DNA from: Cyanoderma ruficeps
Taxonomy: Eukaryota; Chordata; Aves; Passeriformes; Timaliidae
Length of the DNA: 64,000 nucleotides
Assembly: GCA_008694505.1 (NCBI GenBank)
Contig: VZDJ01007753.1
Location: 28,129,643 to 28,193,642 of the forward strand
Direction: 5' to 3'
Shown in pieces: positions 1-14,200 of the stretch. A program made the position numbers and the translations under genes. Position 1 is the stretch's first letter. The number at the start of each line of letters is the position of its first letter. The notes beneath the pieces are model-generated. The model worked only from the letters and a program-made list of their open reading frames with translations, did not search any database and was not told the origin of the DNA.

Positions 1-3000
1 ATTGATCTCCCATCATTTTTCTTTAATGCTTGGGTGTAACTCTGGAATCCTGGCCAACATTTCCTTTCCCAATAAAATAGGATCAACACACCTGAAGATG
101 TAAGACAGCTACAACTGAACTTATGGCAGATGCCCCATTTGCCTACTCACAGCACCACCAATAATGGCAAATGCTACTTTGTAAAAGACTCCTCAGTATT
201 GAAAAATACTATATAAAACCATTTTTAATATGCATGTATATATAAAATGGTTTTAGGACTTAGGCAGTTTTGTTTTGGTGGGTCCCTTAACATATAAGCA
301 GTAAAAGTTACAGAGATGTTTTATATTTCCAGTTCCTCATAGAAATGAATTGGGAAAGCTGTTTCCAATACTTTGCCAGTCTACATTTTAATAGGGAAAA
401 ATAACTGCTGATTATTATGAAACAATGAGCCACATTTCAAGTAATCCAGCCAATCAGTAGAAAGGATTTGAGGCCTTCTGGTTTATATTTGTGTGCAAAC
501 AGCTGTATTTCATTTTTCAGCCTCTTTGTTTTCCAAAGCTTTTTAACTTTTTGTCAGATAAAATCCCTCTCGTCATGGTGGCCAAGACACCAGCAAAATT
601 AGGGTGGAGGAAGGGTGAGAGTTATAGAGGAATGGAAAGCCTCCTGAGTCGAAGTCTGTAAAAAAAACCAAAACAAACACCTCCCAAAAATAAAATGAAT
701 GTGTAGAATAAGAACAGTCATCTGTAGGTAAAATATTGACTCCAGAATACATTACTTAGAATTGTAAATACTGGTTATTGTTGTGATCTCAAATCACATT
801 GATAGCTGCCTGCTTAAAAGTGGTATAAAAAAAACCTCTATCACGCAAATTTGACATCATAAAATTCCTAACTTCCTAATTTTGCTAGCAACTTATAACT
901 GCCTTGGGAAAGTGTTTGGATTTATTTTAATAAAGCAGTAGGGGAAGAATGAACGCTGGAAGAATTCCAGCTGCAGTACGTGCAGTTCTTAAAAATTAAA
1001 AATAATAAAATAATTTCATGACTTTGTAGCAGTTTATTGCCTCTTTTGAGATTTAATTTAAAATTTAATAAGTTTTTTGCACTATAAAAACCTGAGTAGA
1101 ATTTCAGTAGGGTCAAAAAGTCTAAATCTAGTTGGCACTGCAAATTAAAATGAGCTGGGTATTCCCAGGTCAGACCTCCTGGGACAGAAGTTAATGTCAC
1201 AGAACTACTGTATACAGGGTATAAATCTGTGCTCCATATTCCAAGTACTCCATGCATTGGGCTTTCATGCTGTCTCAATCAAGCCTATATTTTAGTGTTA
1301 TGGGAAGCTTTGATTAGGAAAGTCCCAAAAATAATTGAAAAACTCAGCAGACAGCCTAAAAAAAGAATACATCATGTTAGGCAATGGCCAGAAGTCTGAG
1401 CAGAGAGGGGCAGAAGTCACAGAACAGTGCATGGGTTCAATTGTGCTTTCAATCTCTTCAAAAAACACCCACTTCAGAGACTGTGGAGAACACCCAAAAG
1501 AAAGCCCCAGCATTTAAATTCAGTAGGCCAAATTCAAAGACTTGCTCAGAGCTCTCTGACCTTCAGACACAGCCTTCTCATGACAAACACAGAAAGCAGC
1601 TAAAGTAACCTTTTAAATCTTTTCTCCCTAATATGGCCCAAGTTGACCCTCAAATTCCATGGGATGTTTTGCTAGAAACTAATCAGAAATGCAAAACGTA
1701 CTTCTTAAAAATTGTTTATGTTCTATGTAAAATTGATTTTTTTTCCCTTTAATACTAAAATTTGGTCCATCTGTTGAGAAAACAAAATATTCTAAATATA
1801 TACAGAGAGTAGAACTGCTTCATTCCACCAGCCATATCCTGTGGTAGATGCATTTTCATCAGTATGTTTGTCTTGCAGACAAAATGAATATCAGATGGTG
1901 GTTCTGAAAAAGGGCAGACCTAACATGAGGTGATTAGTTTCAAAAACAGATTTTTATTCTTGATAAATTATTACCAAATACAATCATCTGTTGATTGAGG
2001 ATATAAAACAGATTGGTCATACCATAACCCACAGGTTAAATGAAAAACGGAAATAATAAGTTTATTTAACATAGTCTTGCATTAAGTTCCTGAGCAGTGC
2101 AAATCTAAGGCAAATAATTAGATTTCCAATCTAAAGATATACATTTGTTAAATCAGACATTTCTTGAGGTCATAGATGCCTTCATTCACTATTCTATCCA
2201 CATTGCGTGCTGTACATGCACACAGACTTACAAATGTGTGTATCATTTCAACTTGTAACCAACGATTCATCTACTTTGTACAGGCAAATGTACTTATCAA
2301 ATGCAAGTGCCACTGACATTTTGTTCAATTAAAGTTGATAATCTATTAAATTTGTGGATTATTTGTGAAGAAAATATAAGAAAACTGCTTATCTACAAAA
2401 GTAAATTCTAGTTGAGTACTACAGAGAAAACAAAAGTGTCTCTTACTCCAGTAGGAGTCCTAGAAACAAAGAATTTTGACTCACTAAAAGCAACTCATAA
2501 CAATACTTGCCTAGTAGATATTCTTGAAATCATGACATAATTAAATATGGGCATTTAAGGAAGAAATTATGCTCCTCCAAAACAATCTTCTTTTACCTTA
2601 AATCAATTATAGCTGCACTGCGTTTAACATGAAGATGGAAAAAAACAGTGACCCTAAGTTTTCCCAATATTCACTTACAGCTAAGTAAAAAAACCCAGCA
2701 TATTATCATATTTTCATATTGGATTCTATGATAGGTAATTATCTAGGAAACATTCCCTACATAAAAGTTCTCATAACAATGATAAAGTTACAGCCATAAA
2801 TATAAGCATTCCAAGTTTAGTAGTACAAACTTACAAAATTAATTCACAGAAATTCCCCATTCTTAGAGACAGTTCTGTGACAAGATTTTAAAAACAAGCT
2901 ACCTGCTGACCAGAAGTGTTTACCTTCTTTATGTTCCATTACCTGGAATTCTCCCACCACCATAAAACTTATTTTGTTCTTCTGTTAAAACTCCTAAAAT

Positions 3001-3194
3001 ATATGCTTAGTAAACAAAAAGCTATTAGTTTGCTTCTGGTTTAATTATTGTGCAAAATTTTCACGTATAAGAGAAGCTTCACCCTCACTTATGCTCCAGC
3101 TCTCAGTAGCAGATTTATTCTTACAACATTCAACATTGATACACATTTTTAACATACTGGAGGAAAAAGCAGACGATTTTGCATTCTCAAGTAG

Positions 3195-3252
3195 ACAGAA
3201 CTATTTAAAGTGAAGAAATATCAACAGAACTATTTAAAGTGAAGAAATATCA
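3195..3252. repeat. Perfect 29-bp tandem duplication
   Basis: Two identical 29-bp copies lie head to tail at 3195-3223 and 3224-3252. The unit starts ACAGAACTATTT and ends AAATATCA. There is no divergence between the copies, so the duplication is recent, or is an assembly duplication. Confidence 0.95.
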
Positions 3253-4138
3253 TCATTAATTTTACTGTAAAATAATTCTGAGATTCTTAAAGTTTTCATA
3301 AATAGGAAAGTGGTTTTGGAGATTGCTTCTGAATAAGGTCAATTGAATTTTACACTTCCCATAAGCACTTGAAAGAACACAAGCACACAAAGTTCCACTG
3401 ATGTGTAAATTACAATTTTCGGGTTGGTTGGGGTCTTTTTCTTTTTTTTTTCCCCAGTAGCCTGTAATTCTGCAGTAGGTATCAGAATTTTCCAAAATAT
3501 GGCTACACATTTTAATTAGGCAACTATTATATTTCAATTAGTTAATGAAACAAACTCTTACTGTTTAGAAAATTATTTTGTTGCTATTTTTTTTTAAATT
3601 TGTACCATTCAAATTATGATAATGGTAACTTATTTTACTTTATTCAGTGGTTTTGCATCTTCGTTGCAGACTTTTTCCAGATGGGAAATAATGGGGATCC
3701 CTAAGAAGTTTATTATGGTTTCTAGCCAGTGGAATCTAAATATTTCTTGTACTGCCTTTTGAGTATCTTTTGTTCATTCCAAGTGCTATTACTCTGGATT
3801 TGATATAATTGACTCTTAAGCCTGAGACTCCTCTGAATACCATCATTTAGCTCATAAGGCATGAGGCACACTGAAGTAAAGGGATCAGCAATCATCATTA
3901 GAGCATCATTTTCATGTGAAGTTTAATTCTTCCCTCCTTATCAGACATCTGTATTTATTCTCCTGTCGTAGCCTTCTCTGCACCTCACTCCTGATCTTTT
4001 GCATGGAAGAGGCTCCATGGTTCCTGTGAAATGCACAGGGGATTGACTGGTTCACAGTCTCTTTGGTGAAGTGTACTTTTTTGTTTTCTGCATGTAAGTA
4101 ACATGCAGGAGAGCATCTACCTCTGATTATTATTGTAT

Positions 4139-4173
4139 TTGCCATCTTTGTGAAACAAATACAAAGATGGCAA
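4139..4173. repeat. Perfect 13-bp inverted repeat (hairpin)
   Basis: The arm TTGCCATCTTTGT at 4139-4151 is the exact reverse complement of 4161-4173, with a 9-nt spacer. The stem is short for a microRNA precursor and no further extended pairing is present. It could extrude as a small cruciform. Confidence 0.9.
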
Positions 4174-4602
4174 GTAAAATTACATCCATAAATTTATATC
4201 AGACAGGAAAGGTAGAATAAACAGCATAAATGAGAAAATTCAAAAAAAGCATCCAAAGCCTTTCCCTCCTCATATTCATAACAGCCAATAAGCCAAATTT
4301 CTACAATATCAATGACTGTCAATTTATATCAGTTAAGTAGAAGCTCAGGGAATATTTCTCAGCATTTACTATTCAGAAGAACAGAGTTCCTTCACTGAAA
4401 TGGATTCATCATGTCAGTTCAGTACGTTTTCAGGGGACCTGCAAATTAACACATGGACTATTTTTGTAGTTTTCCTGTATATTCTCTAATTATTTTACCA
4501 TGTACCAAGCAATCACCATCTTCACATGGGCAGCATTAGAAGTTTAAACAAGGATACTCTGTTGTTTTCTATTCTTCCTCTCCACTCTCCCCCCAAAACT
4601 TC

Positions 4603-4647
4603 CTAAGTTTAGTTATGACTATCTAAGTTTAGTTATGACTATCTAAG
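4603..4647. repeat. 20-bp tandem duplication, 2.25 copies
   Basis: The unit CTAAGTTTAGTTATGACTAT occurs at 4603-4622 and 4623-4642, followed by the first five bases of a third copy. The copies are perfect. Confidence 0.95.
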
Positions 4648-7600
4648 CCAGTAATTTTCACAAAATATAAGTATCATTGCTGCAGAGACAAATTTAACCA
4701 TGCTTAACTTAGCAAATAAATATCTTGAACACATTACATAGCTCCTGAGAATCATAAAGTAGGTCTAGCATGGAGTTGTCACTAAGAAACATAGACAAAT
4801 TACATTTCCACTAACCAAATAACTTCCTATCAGTGAGCTCAGCTGTGACAACAGAAATGTTTGTCTTCTCTTTTTCTGCCCTAGGACTAAGAGCCAAAAG
4901 AATGCTCAGTCAGCACTGTGGATGGTCCCACAAAGAAGCTCACTCTCTGACTTCTCCACATTGAATTTGGTTTTGTCTTTATTTAGTATGCTCCAGACAG
5001 CCGTTGTTTTATCTATCACCTTAAGTAAGGTGAATAACTGGCAAAGTCTGTACCTGCCTCATATCTCATAAAGCCAGATTATGCAGTGTGTTGGCTAAAT
5101 ATGTATAGGTTTTTCTGCCAGAGATGAAAGTATGCAATATCACTCCTCTATGATTGAAAAATTACAAAAATAATGTGCAACCCTTTCTTCCTGTAGGCAT
5201 CATCAGTGAAACCCAGAACAATTCTTTATTTTCTAGCATCAGCAGAGTGTGTTCACATTTCTCTGAAAAGGATATTTCTGTGAGTCGCCTAAGTATCTGA
5301 CCAAAGGTTTTACAACTTTTAATGAGAAAGCAAGTACCAAAAGCACGGTCCATTTTCATGAAAATTTCCTCTTTAGTCCTCTGGGTTCCAAACTGTACTG
5401 GCTTTTTTCCCTCGTGACTCTAGGCAAAGACAGAAACTCTAAAACACAGGTATCAACTAAGTAAAAACAGGATAAGATTTACTTGTTTGTTTGTTTTGGG
5501 GGTTGCTTGCACAATGAAAGACCCATATGGGAAACTAAGAAAAAACCCTCAGATCCCGGCTGAGACAACTGCAGAGTGATAAACTGCAGGTAGAAAGAAG
5601 GCAAAGGGACTTCAGAGCACAAGATTTAAAAACCCACCAAGTTTAGGCTTCCTCTTGGCATGCAGAAATTAGCTCTGGGATATGAAATAGTCTAGGGCTT
5701 CAGGGGAGCCTAAGAGTAAATCAGGGGTAGATCACACTCTGTTCACTTAAGGTCCTTTTACAGATGTAAGGAATTAAAGTTAGGGACTTGGATCAAAATC
5801 AGAGCTATTTTCTGCATCATCATGTAATTGAAAAAAGTAAATACTCAAAAAATCTCCCAACATTGCCTGATATACAATTGTAAAAAAGTAGTAGAAAGAA
5901 GTGTCCCTGTATCACATCATTCTGTTTGCATGCAAAGAAAGTTCCAGAGTGTCAAAGGAGCTGCTCTTTTCACTAGCCAGCTCAAGAACTTTTCCTACTA
6001 AAAGCTATTTTACATTCAGAAGGATGACGTGTTTTCGGAGCCAATGGATCAACAGCGTGCTTCCTTTGACTCTAGTGAAAAGACCAATTTTATCAGGGTT
6101 GAATGCATAAAGATAGCAAATCGCAATTTACAGTAGCTTATCTTTATTCCTCTTTTGCTTGAACATCAACATATAATTTTTGCTTTAGTTATGTTTGAAA
6201 GAACTGGTCTTCACAACAACAAATTAACAGGAAGGTGTCTTGGATATCCATAAATACACTGCACAGCTTCAGTCAATATATGTTGTTTTTTGCATTTGAT
6301 ATATACATGACTTTATTACAATGGTGATATTGGGTGCCATAAAGTTTTGACTGCGCAGTTAATTTCTCATTTGAGTATTAATTTGTAACTTATGAGCAAC
6401 AGCATCAACAACATACAACAGTACAACACAGGATGAAGACTGCACAAAAGCCCTTCTAAAGAATGAGCACTCTATAGAGATGATGTTCTGGGAACTTAAT
6501 CCTTCAGAAAAAATAATTTTCAGGCTCTAGAGATCATTTACCTTTCCTGAAAGCAAAAAAGATACCCTGGCAAATCCATTTATAATATTTTTAGAGCAAG
6601 CTTCCAAACATTTTGCTTTTAGCCTTTCCATAGCTACACAGGAAAAGCAGGGCACAACATATGCAATGGATATAAGAAATAAAACAGGATCAGCCAGAGC
6701 CCAAGAGACAGTGTAATGGAAGTGAGCACATGCTTGGTGAAACCCTGGCTCCAAGACAGTTACACTGTGGATCTCTCTTCACTGAGATCAGCTACCTGCC
6801 TGCCTTTACCCATTCTGGGCTTTTTAGTTCTGCTCAAACCGTCTCTCCTCTTGTTGGGATAACAGGGCGGTGCTTCTTTAATCAAGTGAAAACCCAGAGC
6901 ATTCACTGACACTGAATATGAAATGAACTGGCTGTTGTACAATCAGAACACATTCACATTTCCTATACAACTAACTAACTTACATTGATTGAATTTATGA
7001 GGCAGCTGCCTTGATAACTCTGAGCTCTGAAACCAATATTTTCATGTGATGTGTAGGAGGTGAGACTAAAATTCTGCTTGTTAAGAGCTGGATAATATGT
7101 AATTATTTATTGGAAAGTGATCTGAAGGAAAAAAGGCCATGCAAAAAAAACTATAGTATTAATTTTTTGTTCCACAACTGATTAGCATTCACCACAAAAA
7201 GTGCAGCTTCTGTAGTCCCCATTTTTTACAGGTGTTGACTTGCATGACAAGGGACAAATACCAAATTGTTGAGTGTGCTCAATGAGGAACCTGAGTAATG
7301 TGGTATAGCACTATCTTTTCTAAATGGAAAGACATAAACAGAAAGAGCAGGAAGTGCTATTAGTGAAGTTTTTTTTAAAAATCAACAATTTAATACAAAG
7401 ACAAGTTTTAAGCTACTGCTAAAGATACATTTAACAATTTGCTTTTCCCATGCCTCTTTTTTTGACTACCATGAATGAAAACATACTGCATCGACAGAAC
7501 TGATGCTGCAAATAAATCTATCAGAAATGTCTTTATTTTACCATCTGTTTCACTTTCATGTACAAATTCAGTCATTTTTCAAAATTTACAAATATGTTCA

Positions 7601-10600
7601 TCACATGAAAAAAAAAAGATATCCAGAGAGCCAGAAATATTAAAATAACTACAAGAAAACTTCTGCAATATAGAAAAGAAACCCAACATTTTATGCCTGT
7701 CTTCTCCTTTAAGTAACCTCTAAGGCCATTAAGATAGCTTGTGACAATCACCATATTATCACTGATGCTGCTGTTACAGTAGCCCTGTAAAACAGAGTGC
7801 CAGCTGTTGAAATAGAGACATGGTTGAGACCAGTTGAGTTCACTGCTAGATAGGGGCCAGCATTAGGTTTCAAACTTCCCAGCAACAAAACCTGGGAAAT
7901 ACATGAAACTTCAGGGTGAGATAGCAGAGATGTGCTGACCTTGTAAAATACACTAAACCAGTGACAATTTTTGTAACAAACAATTTTTCTGCCAAATATT
8001 CACAATTATGTAATCCACCACGTTAGCTGACAAACACCAAGGTGCAGGACAGTGGCCTTACACAATACCTTTCCCCCTCTTTTCCCACAGAGCAGAAAGG
8101 TCATCTGGAAATATGTTTGGAGCTGAATTCTACCTGCACCCTTCAGTATTTGAAACCACTTGTCGAGAAAACTGGGACCAATGTAAAACACAATAGTAGC
8201 TCCCCCACATGTTGAGTGGCCGTGACATTTAAACCATGCAATTTTACAGCGGGCAACAAACAAGATTGGGAATTTAGGGTTAAAATCTCCAGTGAAATTT
8301 TGTCTTATAAAGTAATGAACGTTGACCAAGAGAGTAAATCAAATGGATCTCCTAACAAACTGAAAACAGCTGTTTGGCTGAGTGTGTCTCTGATTTAAGT
8401 TTGGTAATTATTGCCCTACTGTGGCTCAAGGTTATTCTGTATTAGTGAAATAGGATATCATAGGAAAAGCATCCAACTTCTTAATTTACTGTAGCATCAA
8501 AAATTCCACTGCAAAAAAAATAAGCCGGAAATGTAACCTTTAAAAACTTACCTATAAACCTTCCAAATGCCATTTATTCATTTTTCTCACACACAATTGC
8601 ACAAAATTTTATTACAATAAACTAGAATATCTAATGCTAAACAAATGATAGACACCTTTAGTCACTCCAACTATGTTTTCACCTAAATACTCTGAAAAAC
8701 AACTTCATAAACTTGGAGTCAGTGATGAAGCTTCTTGGCTTAATAGCCTACTCCCTGGACTTCTATGGTCTGTGTTTGCACATAGAAAAATTGTTTACAG
8801 TCTTGCAAGAAGAAACTTTCTTTTAAGGTCCCCTCACACCAGTAGCAGCACAAGATACAAAGCCACTTAATTTAGTTTTTCAAAGGTTAAAAACTTGTTC
8901 AAGAAAGCGTGGTAGACATTTGATTAATGAAAACTGAGTTCACTCAATTAGTGCTTGATCCCCTCTTAAATCCAAACTACACTATGGTTTTATTAGTTGC
9001 TTTTATCTAGGTTATTAGATGCCTTTATTACCTAAAAAACATGAATCAATTATCTATGTTAATAACGTAATTACAATGGTATTATTGATCTGCCTGTTGG
9101 ACATCAAACAATGTACAAGTCTGTGGAAGCATAAAAGTGAGTCTCCAGCCAATTAAAATGTCTAGAAAATGAAGGAAAACCCCGTGTGTTCTGTGAACAG
9201 CTTAGTAGGATTTCTGCTCTGGAAATTCTACAACTACAACAACAAAATTGGCTCTTCCTCAGACACAGACTGCAATTTTTCAGTCAGTAGCAATTACTGT
9301 ACATTGCTACACTGAATCTTCAATTCTAAACCAAAAACATTTTAATAAACAATAACACAATCTTTGAAAACAATTATAAATCCAAGTGCTTATTCTTTCT
9401 GAATATTTCTTTCAAGACAACTAGGAGTCTTAAAATAAGATGATTCAGATAACTTAACTCAGTTCAGTGTATTATTAGAGAAATAATTTCATTAAGAGAG
9501 TGAATTATCATAGATTAATTGCAAACAGGCACTTCAAGAACAACCTTACTTTACCCAGCATAATGTACTCTTCTTTTGGTTTCCTATTGTCTCAGTTGAG
9601 ATATATATGAATTAAACATTTGCCAAAACAAAAGGTTCATATACGTATTCTAAAATTGTAAAAATTACTGAGTATATGCCACAGAAACAACCTTTTGAAA
9701 ATATTACTGTGCTAGGTTTTTTTTGTAAAAAAGATTGGATACACTCAAGAAGGAATAATAGTAAAGCGAGTGTTCATTCATTTTAAAAAAGTGGGCTCTA
9801 TGCAAGTCTTTCTGCATACATAACACAAAACAGTAACACAAAACAGACAGACTTCAATCTGAAATCCCTTCTTGCATATTCTTTGCCAAGGAGCAATTTC
9901 CATACTGACATTGTTTAAATAATCATACAATGGAAGCCAATAAACGCACTTTGGCTATGGGAAGGATCAAGACTTACACCCAGTCAAAGACCTCCCAGCA
10001 TCATTGCTGAAGAAACCAACCAGGGGCAAGCAAAATCCCCATTGTTTTGAATTAAGGGTCCCATAAGAGAAGAATTGAAAAAGAGAAGTTGGAAGGACAC
10101 AGTAATTCCCATTTATCTGCTGATCTCAAGATCTATTATAGTTACAGTAACATCAGAGATAACTTCACATGCTAACTACCAGCTGAAATATAACCAGCCA
10201 CCCTTAGAGAAGGATGGGAAGCAAATCACCTAAAAACAAGGTCTATTGACCTAGGTGGCTTGAGAGGTTTGCCCCACCACTTTCAGGCACCTCTTAGAGG
10301 AATTTTTCTAGCTGCTTCTCAGTCTGAATGTAGTCCAAACCCATCCAACTTTAGCAGTTTGGCTCTACTAGAATATAAAGGGTAGGCCAAAAGAAATCTT
10401 TAGGCACCTACAAGTCAGTCTTCAGCACCAGCATTTGATGTAAACTTTCACATTACCTACCATTTTACGTATCATCTTATGCTTAAACACACTCTGGATC
10501 CTTGAATGACACCCAGTGCTGTCATAAGTAAAGACAATTATCAATTACATGTTAGTACATTTTGCCTCTGGCACTTCATTATAATGTATCACAAATATTC

Positions 10601-11183
10601 CATTAAAATAAGGATGCAAATAGAAGAGGATCATAATAGGCCAGCTTGTCATTAAGCAGGCTGAGTTTGGCTTAGTCTAAGTGAGCAAAGTCTTTCACTG
10701 GCATTTAAATTTAATAACATTGATTTAATTTAACATATCATGAAAAATAAAAAACAACTAGCAGAGGATTAAATGCTTCTAAAGCAAGACATGGGACAAT
10801 TTGATAGATACATTTCCAAGGAGCTCTGTTCAGGAGATGCCTAACCCTGAAGGCAAATCTTTAAGCTTAATGTTCCAAAAGTTCCATCTGTGCCCATCAG
10901 CATCTGCCTTTCACAGCTAAATTAATTCCTGTTTCAGCCTTTCCAGGTTTCAAAACTTAAGAAGAGCAATACACAAGCAAGCTGCATGAAGGGTGTGATC
11001 CAATATGAAAATCTACAATATACTTGATGCACATAGAAAAGTATCTTGTGATCCACAAGACAAGGATCTTGTGAAAAGCTATCTGTGGGTGCTTATTAAA
11101 TGCCAGTAAAAATATAGGTATTTGTAGTGCTCAGCCAAAGTCACCTTTTTTCTGAATAGGAAACCTGAGAAACCTAGTTCTCC

Positions 11184-11214
11184 TTTTTTTTTTTTTTTTT
11201 NTTTTTTTTTTTTT
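11184..11214. repeat. Poly-T homopolymer with one N
   Basis: Thirty T residues are interrupted by a single undetermined base at 11201. The true length is probably uncertain in the assembly. On the minus strand it reads as poly-A, but no retrotransposed sequence was recognised beside it. Confidence 0.95.
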
Positions 11215-14200
11215 CAATGGGAAACTTTAGAGATTGGGTTCAAATCTAGGGATTTAAATCTTTTCCCAATCCAGAACTGGTTCAATCTCTTCTGCTTGAC
11301 AGAAGCAGGTACAGGCTAGCTTCAGTTTGAGGTTGCCTTTCAGCAGTGCTACTGAACAGTGTCGCCGTGCAGAAAGAAAAAAATGCACAGCATCAGAAAT
11401 AGTCTATAAAAGGTAAAGCATGCCTTTACAGTTTAAAATTTCAGACTGACCTAAAAGCACAGTGTGCTATGTTCTGGTATGGAGAGCATCAATCCAGGGT
11501 GTTTCACTTCCTGAGAAGCAATCTAGCCAGTTTTGGATCTGATCTCCACACAGGAATACAAAGACGTCTCCAGCAAGATCATTCTACATTGTAAGTAATA
11601 TACAGTAAAAAATTCCACTATTTTAGTTCAGTATCTTCCAAGGGAATACAGAATCTTAAATATTCACTGAGACAGTTTTATAAGGTCACCATAAGGACTG
11701 GTGTAGTATCAAATGAACTACTGAGTCTGAGACATGACAAAATTGACCATTTCTCTGCAATGGCTATCACAGGGCAGAGAATTCAATGCAGACTCCTCAT
11801 TTACAGACAATGGCTAGATTTTTCATCTTTTAACTCTGGCATAAATAATAACTTTATTTATGTAACAAGAATATCCTTACCAAGCCCCAAAACATTTAAA
11901 AACGCTTAAGCTATTGTTTCTCTTCAAAGCATGTAATAAAGTAAAATGTTAGTTCTTTAAAACCTGCATATTCTTCCTCGAGAAAACTAATTCCTATTTC
12001 CCTATTTCATGTAGGAGTCATTACTCAGTTCCATAGAATGCTTCTGTTTCCTCTGTCGCTGAAATACTCGGATGCCTAACAGAAAAAACAAGTCAGAGAT
12101 ACAGGAACAATTATTTAAATCCCCGACAACATTCAGTTGACATTTTGTTTTGTTATGTGTGCATGCTGTTTTTCATTTCAAGATCAATGATGTTTTCCTC
12201 TTAATTAAATTATGCTTTCACATACTAACACACCAAATTAAAGATGAGCTCATTCACCACCAAAATGCCCCTGCAGTCAGAATGCAATTAGTCTTACAAT
12301 ATGTACTCTGAAATTTCAAATTCTTAAACAGTGACTACAAGATCTAGCAATATATGACCTCTACTGATTAATATTGTGTGTGCATTGCAAACTTCTTTCT
12401 TGTGCTACACTAAAGACAAACGTTAAAAATAGAGGACAACCTATAACAACGAACAGAATCAAATATTTGATTTCTCTGCCATTTTGTTATTCACACTGTG
12501 GAGGTCCCCCCTCTTCACAACACATCTGGAACAGTGTCCAGCACTATAATGTTACCAAAGCTTATTTTTGTAAGATGATGCAGAGAAGAGGTGAGATCTT
12601 TAAAACTCCTCACCAGTCAGGGTTAGAAAGACATGTTCCGTATCTCTGACAGAGATATAGAAAACAATTCAAAAAGGGGTATAATCTTGGTCTAATTTAC
12701 TAAAAATCCTAACACTGCTGTCAGTATCTCAGTATGTGGCTATTGGCAGTGACAGTATGCAAGTGTCCTTACACACACTGCAAGTCACTGCCCAGCTGTA
12801 CAGCAGCTGGCTCCAACTAAGCCCAGAACAGGTCAAGGGTGATGTGAATCCTCAAAGTACTGCCAGCTTGTTGTGTTTATCTTTGACGGCCAAAGAGTGC
12901 AAATGCCAAAAAAAGAAAACAAATGCTTTCCTTAACCTTGGATTTCCTAAATGATTTAATGTCTTTGTATCCTATGAGAAGCAGTTCAAAATGTGACACT
13001 TGTATCTGTAGACTGGCCACTGGATATTACAATGCATTTAATAGAGAGAGTAGAAGCCATTAACCAGGCAGATGCCAGTAGCCTACCTTGACAAGGACTT
13101 GCTTGGTATTATCCTCAAAGACATCTGCTGACCCAGAGGTCTCAATGGCTTCTCAAATAACGTTCTACTGATAGCCACGTGAGTTCTAATTTACAGAGCC
13201 AAAGGCTTGGGATTTTACACACCAAAGAAATTCTTGTGTTCTAAAAGTGTCTAGCAACATAATGCTAGAGCAGAAATGACCAAAGGCACTATTACAGTGA
13301 TTCAGCTGTAGAGTGAGGTAGACTGCGCCATAGCTCACAATATTACATAAGACAGAAGAATTTCTTTAGGAAGATTCCCAAATTGATTACGATTTTATTC
13401 TTAGTATTCTATGAGCATATAAAAGTAAAAACATGCACTGTACAAAAGCACACTATAACTCTACTACAGGAATCTAACGGTACAAATAAAGAGCCACAAG
13501 TGCACAAACCTTGTTACCATTATATGTCAAAGTAGGTACTTCTCGCTGTACTTTGAATTCTCCACTCTCCTAAGTGACATCATAAACTTCTGACAGTCTT
13601 GCAATTTGAAAGTTAATCACTTGGAATATAACCATGGTATATGGGTACAGAATTAAACAACCTGATAATTAATGAAAATATATAGAGTTCAGGGAAGAAA
13701 AGATGAGCTATTTATGAGCTATATAGCTAGTAAACTATAAAAGCAGGAACTTCAGCCAGTCCTGCTCCAAAGAACTTAACAATTGGTTGTACCACAAAAT
13801 GAGGCTAGTTTCATCCTCTTGGGCTTTCCACTTCACTCCTCTTTCACTACACCCTCTTTTTCCTCTATCCATGTTCCCTCCAGCCCATGCATTTTCAGTT
13901 CAATTTTCATTTTTAATACTAATTCAGCATTTTTTTGAAAAGTCAGCAAGGTTATTTTGAGAATAACTTTGGTAGCAAGAAGGGAAAAAACACCAAAAAA
14001 TTACATTTCCTGTTGCATGTGATGATCCTAAAAACTCAACAGCAACCACCTTCTTGGTGTGACCTCAGAAATTCTGTAGTCTTTGCTGCATAAGAAACTT
14101 TACCATGGGTTCTCATCCCATCTAGCCCACAGCTTCATATTTAGAGAATAGGCTGTAGCTAATTTTGGTCTGAATTCTCTCAAACTGATCTCCAAAAGAC

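Larger units (their letters stand above)
1..11183. other. AT-rich non-coding stretch
   Basis: No gene, RNA gene or identifiable transposon was found here. The reading frames are short, lack recognisable domains and are scattered over both strands, as expected of chance frames in AT-rich DNA. The only internal structures noted are two short tandem duplications (3195 and 4603), a perfect hairpin (4139) and small A- or T-rich runs. It is intronic or intergenic; the sequence alone does not say which. Confidence 0.8.
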
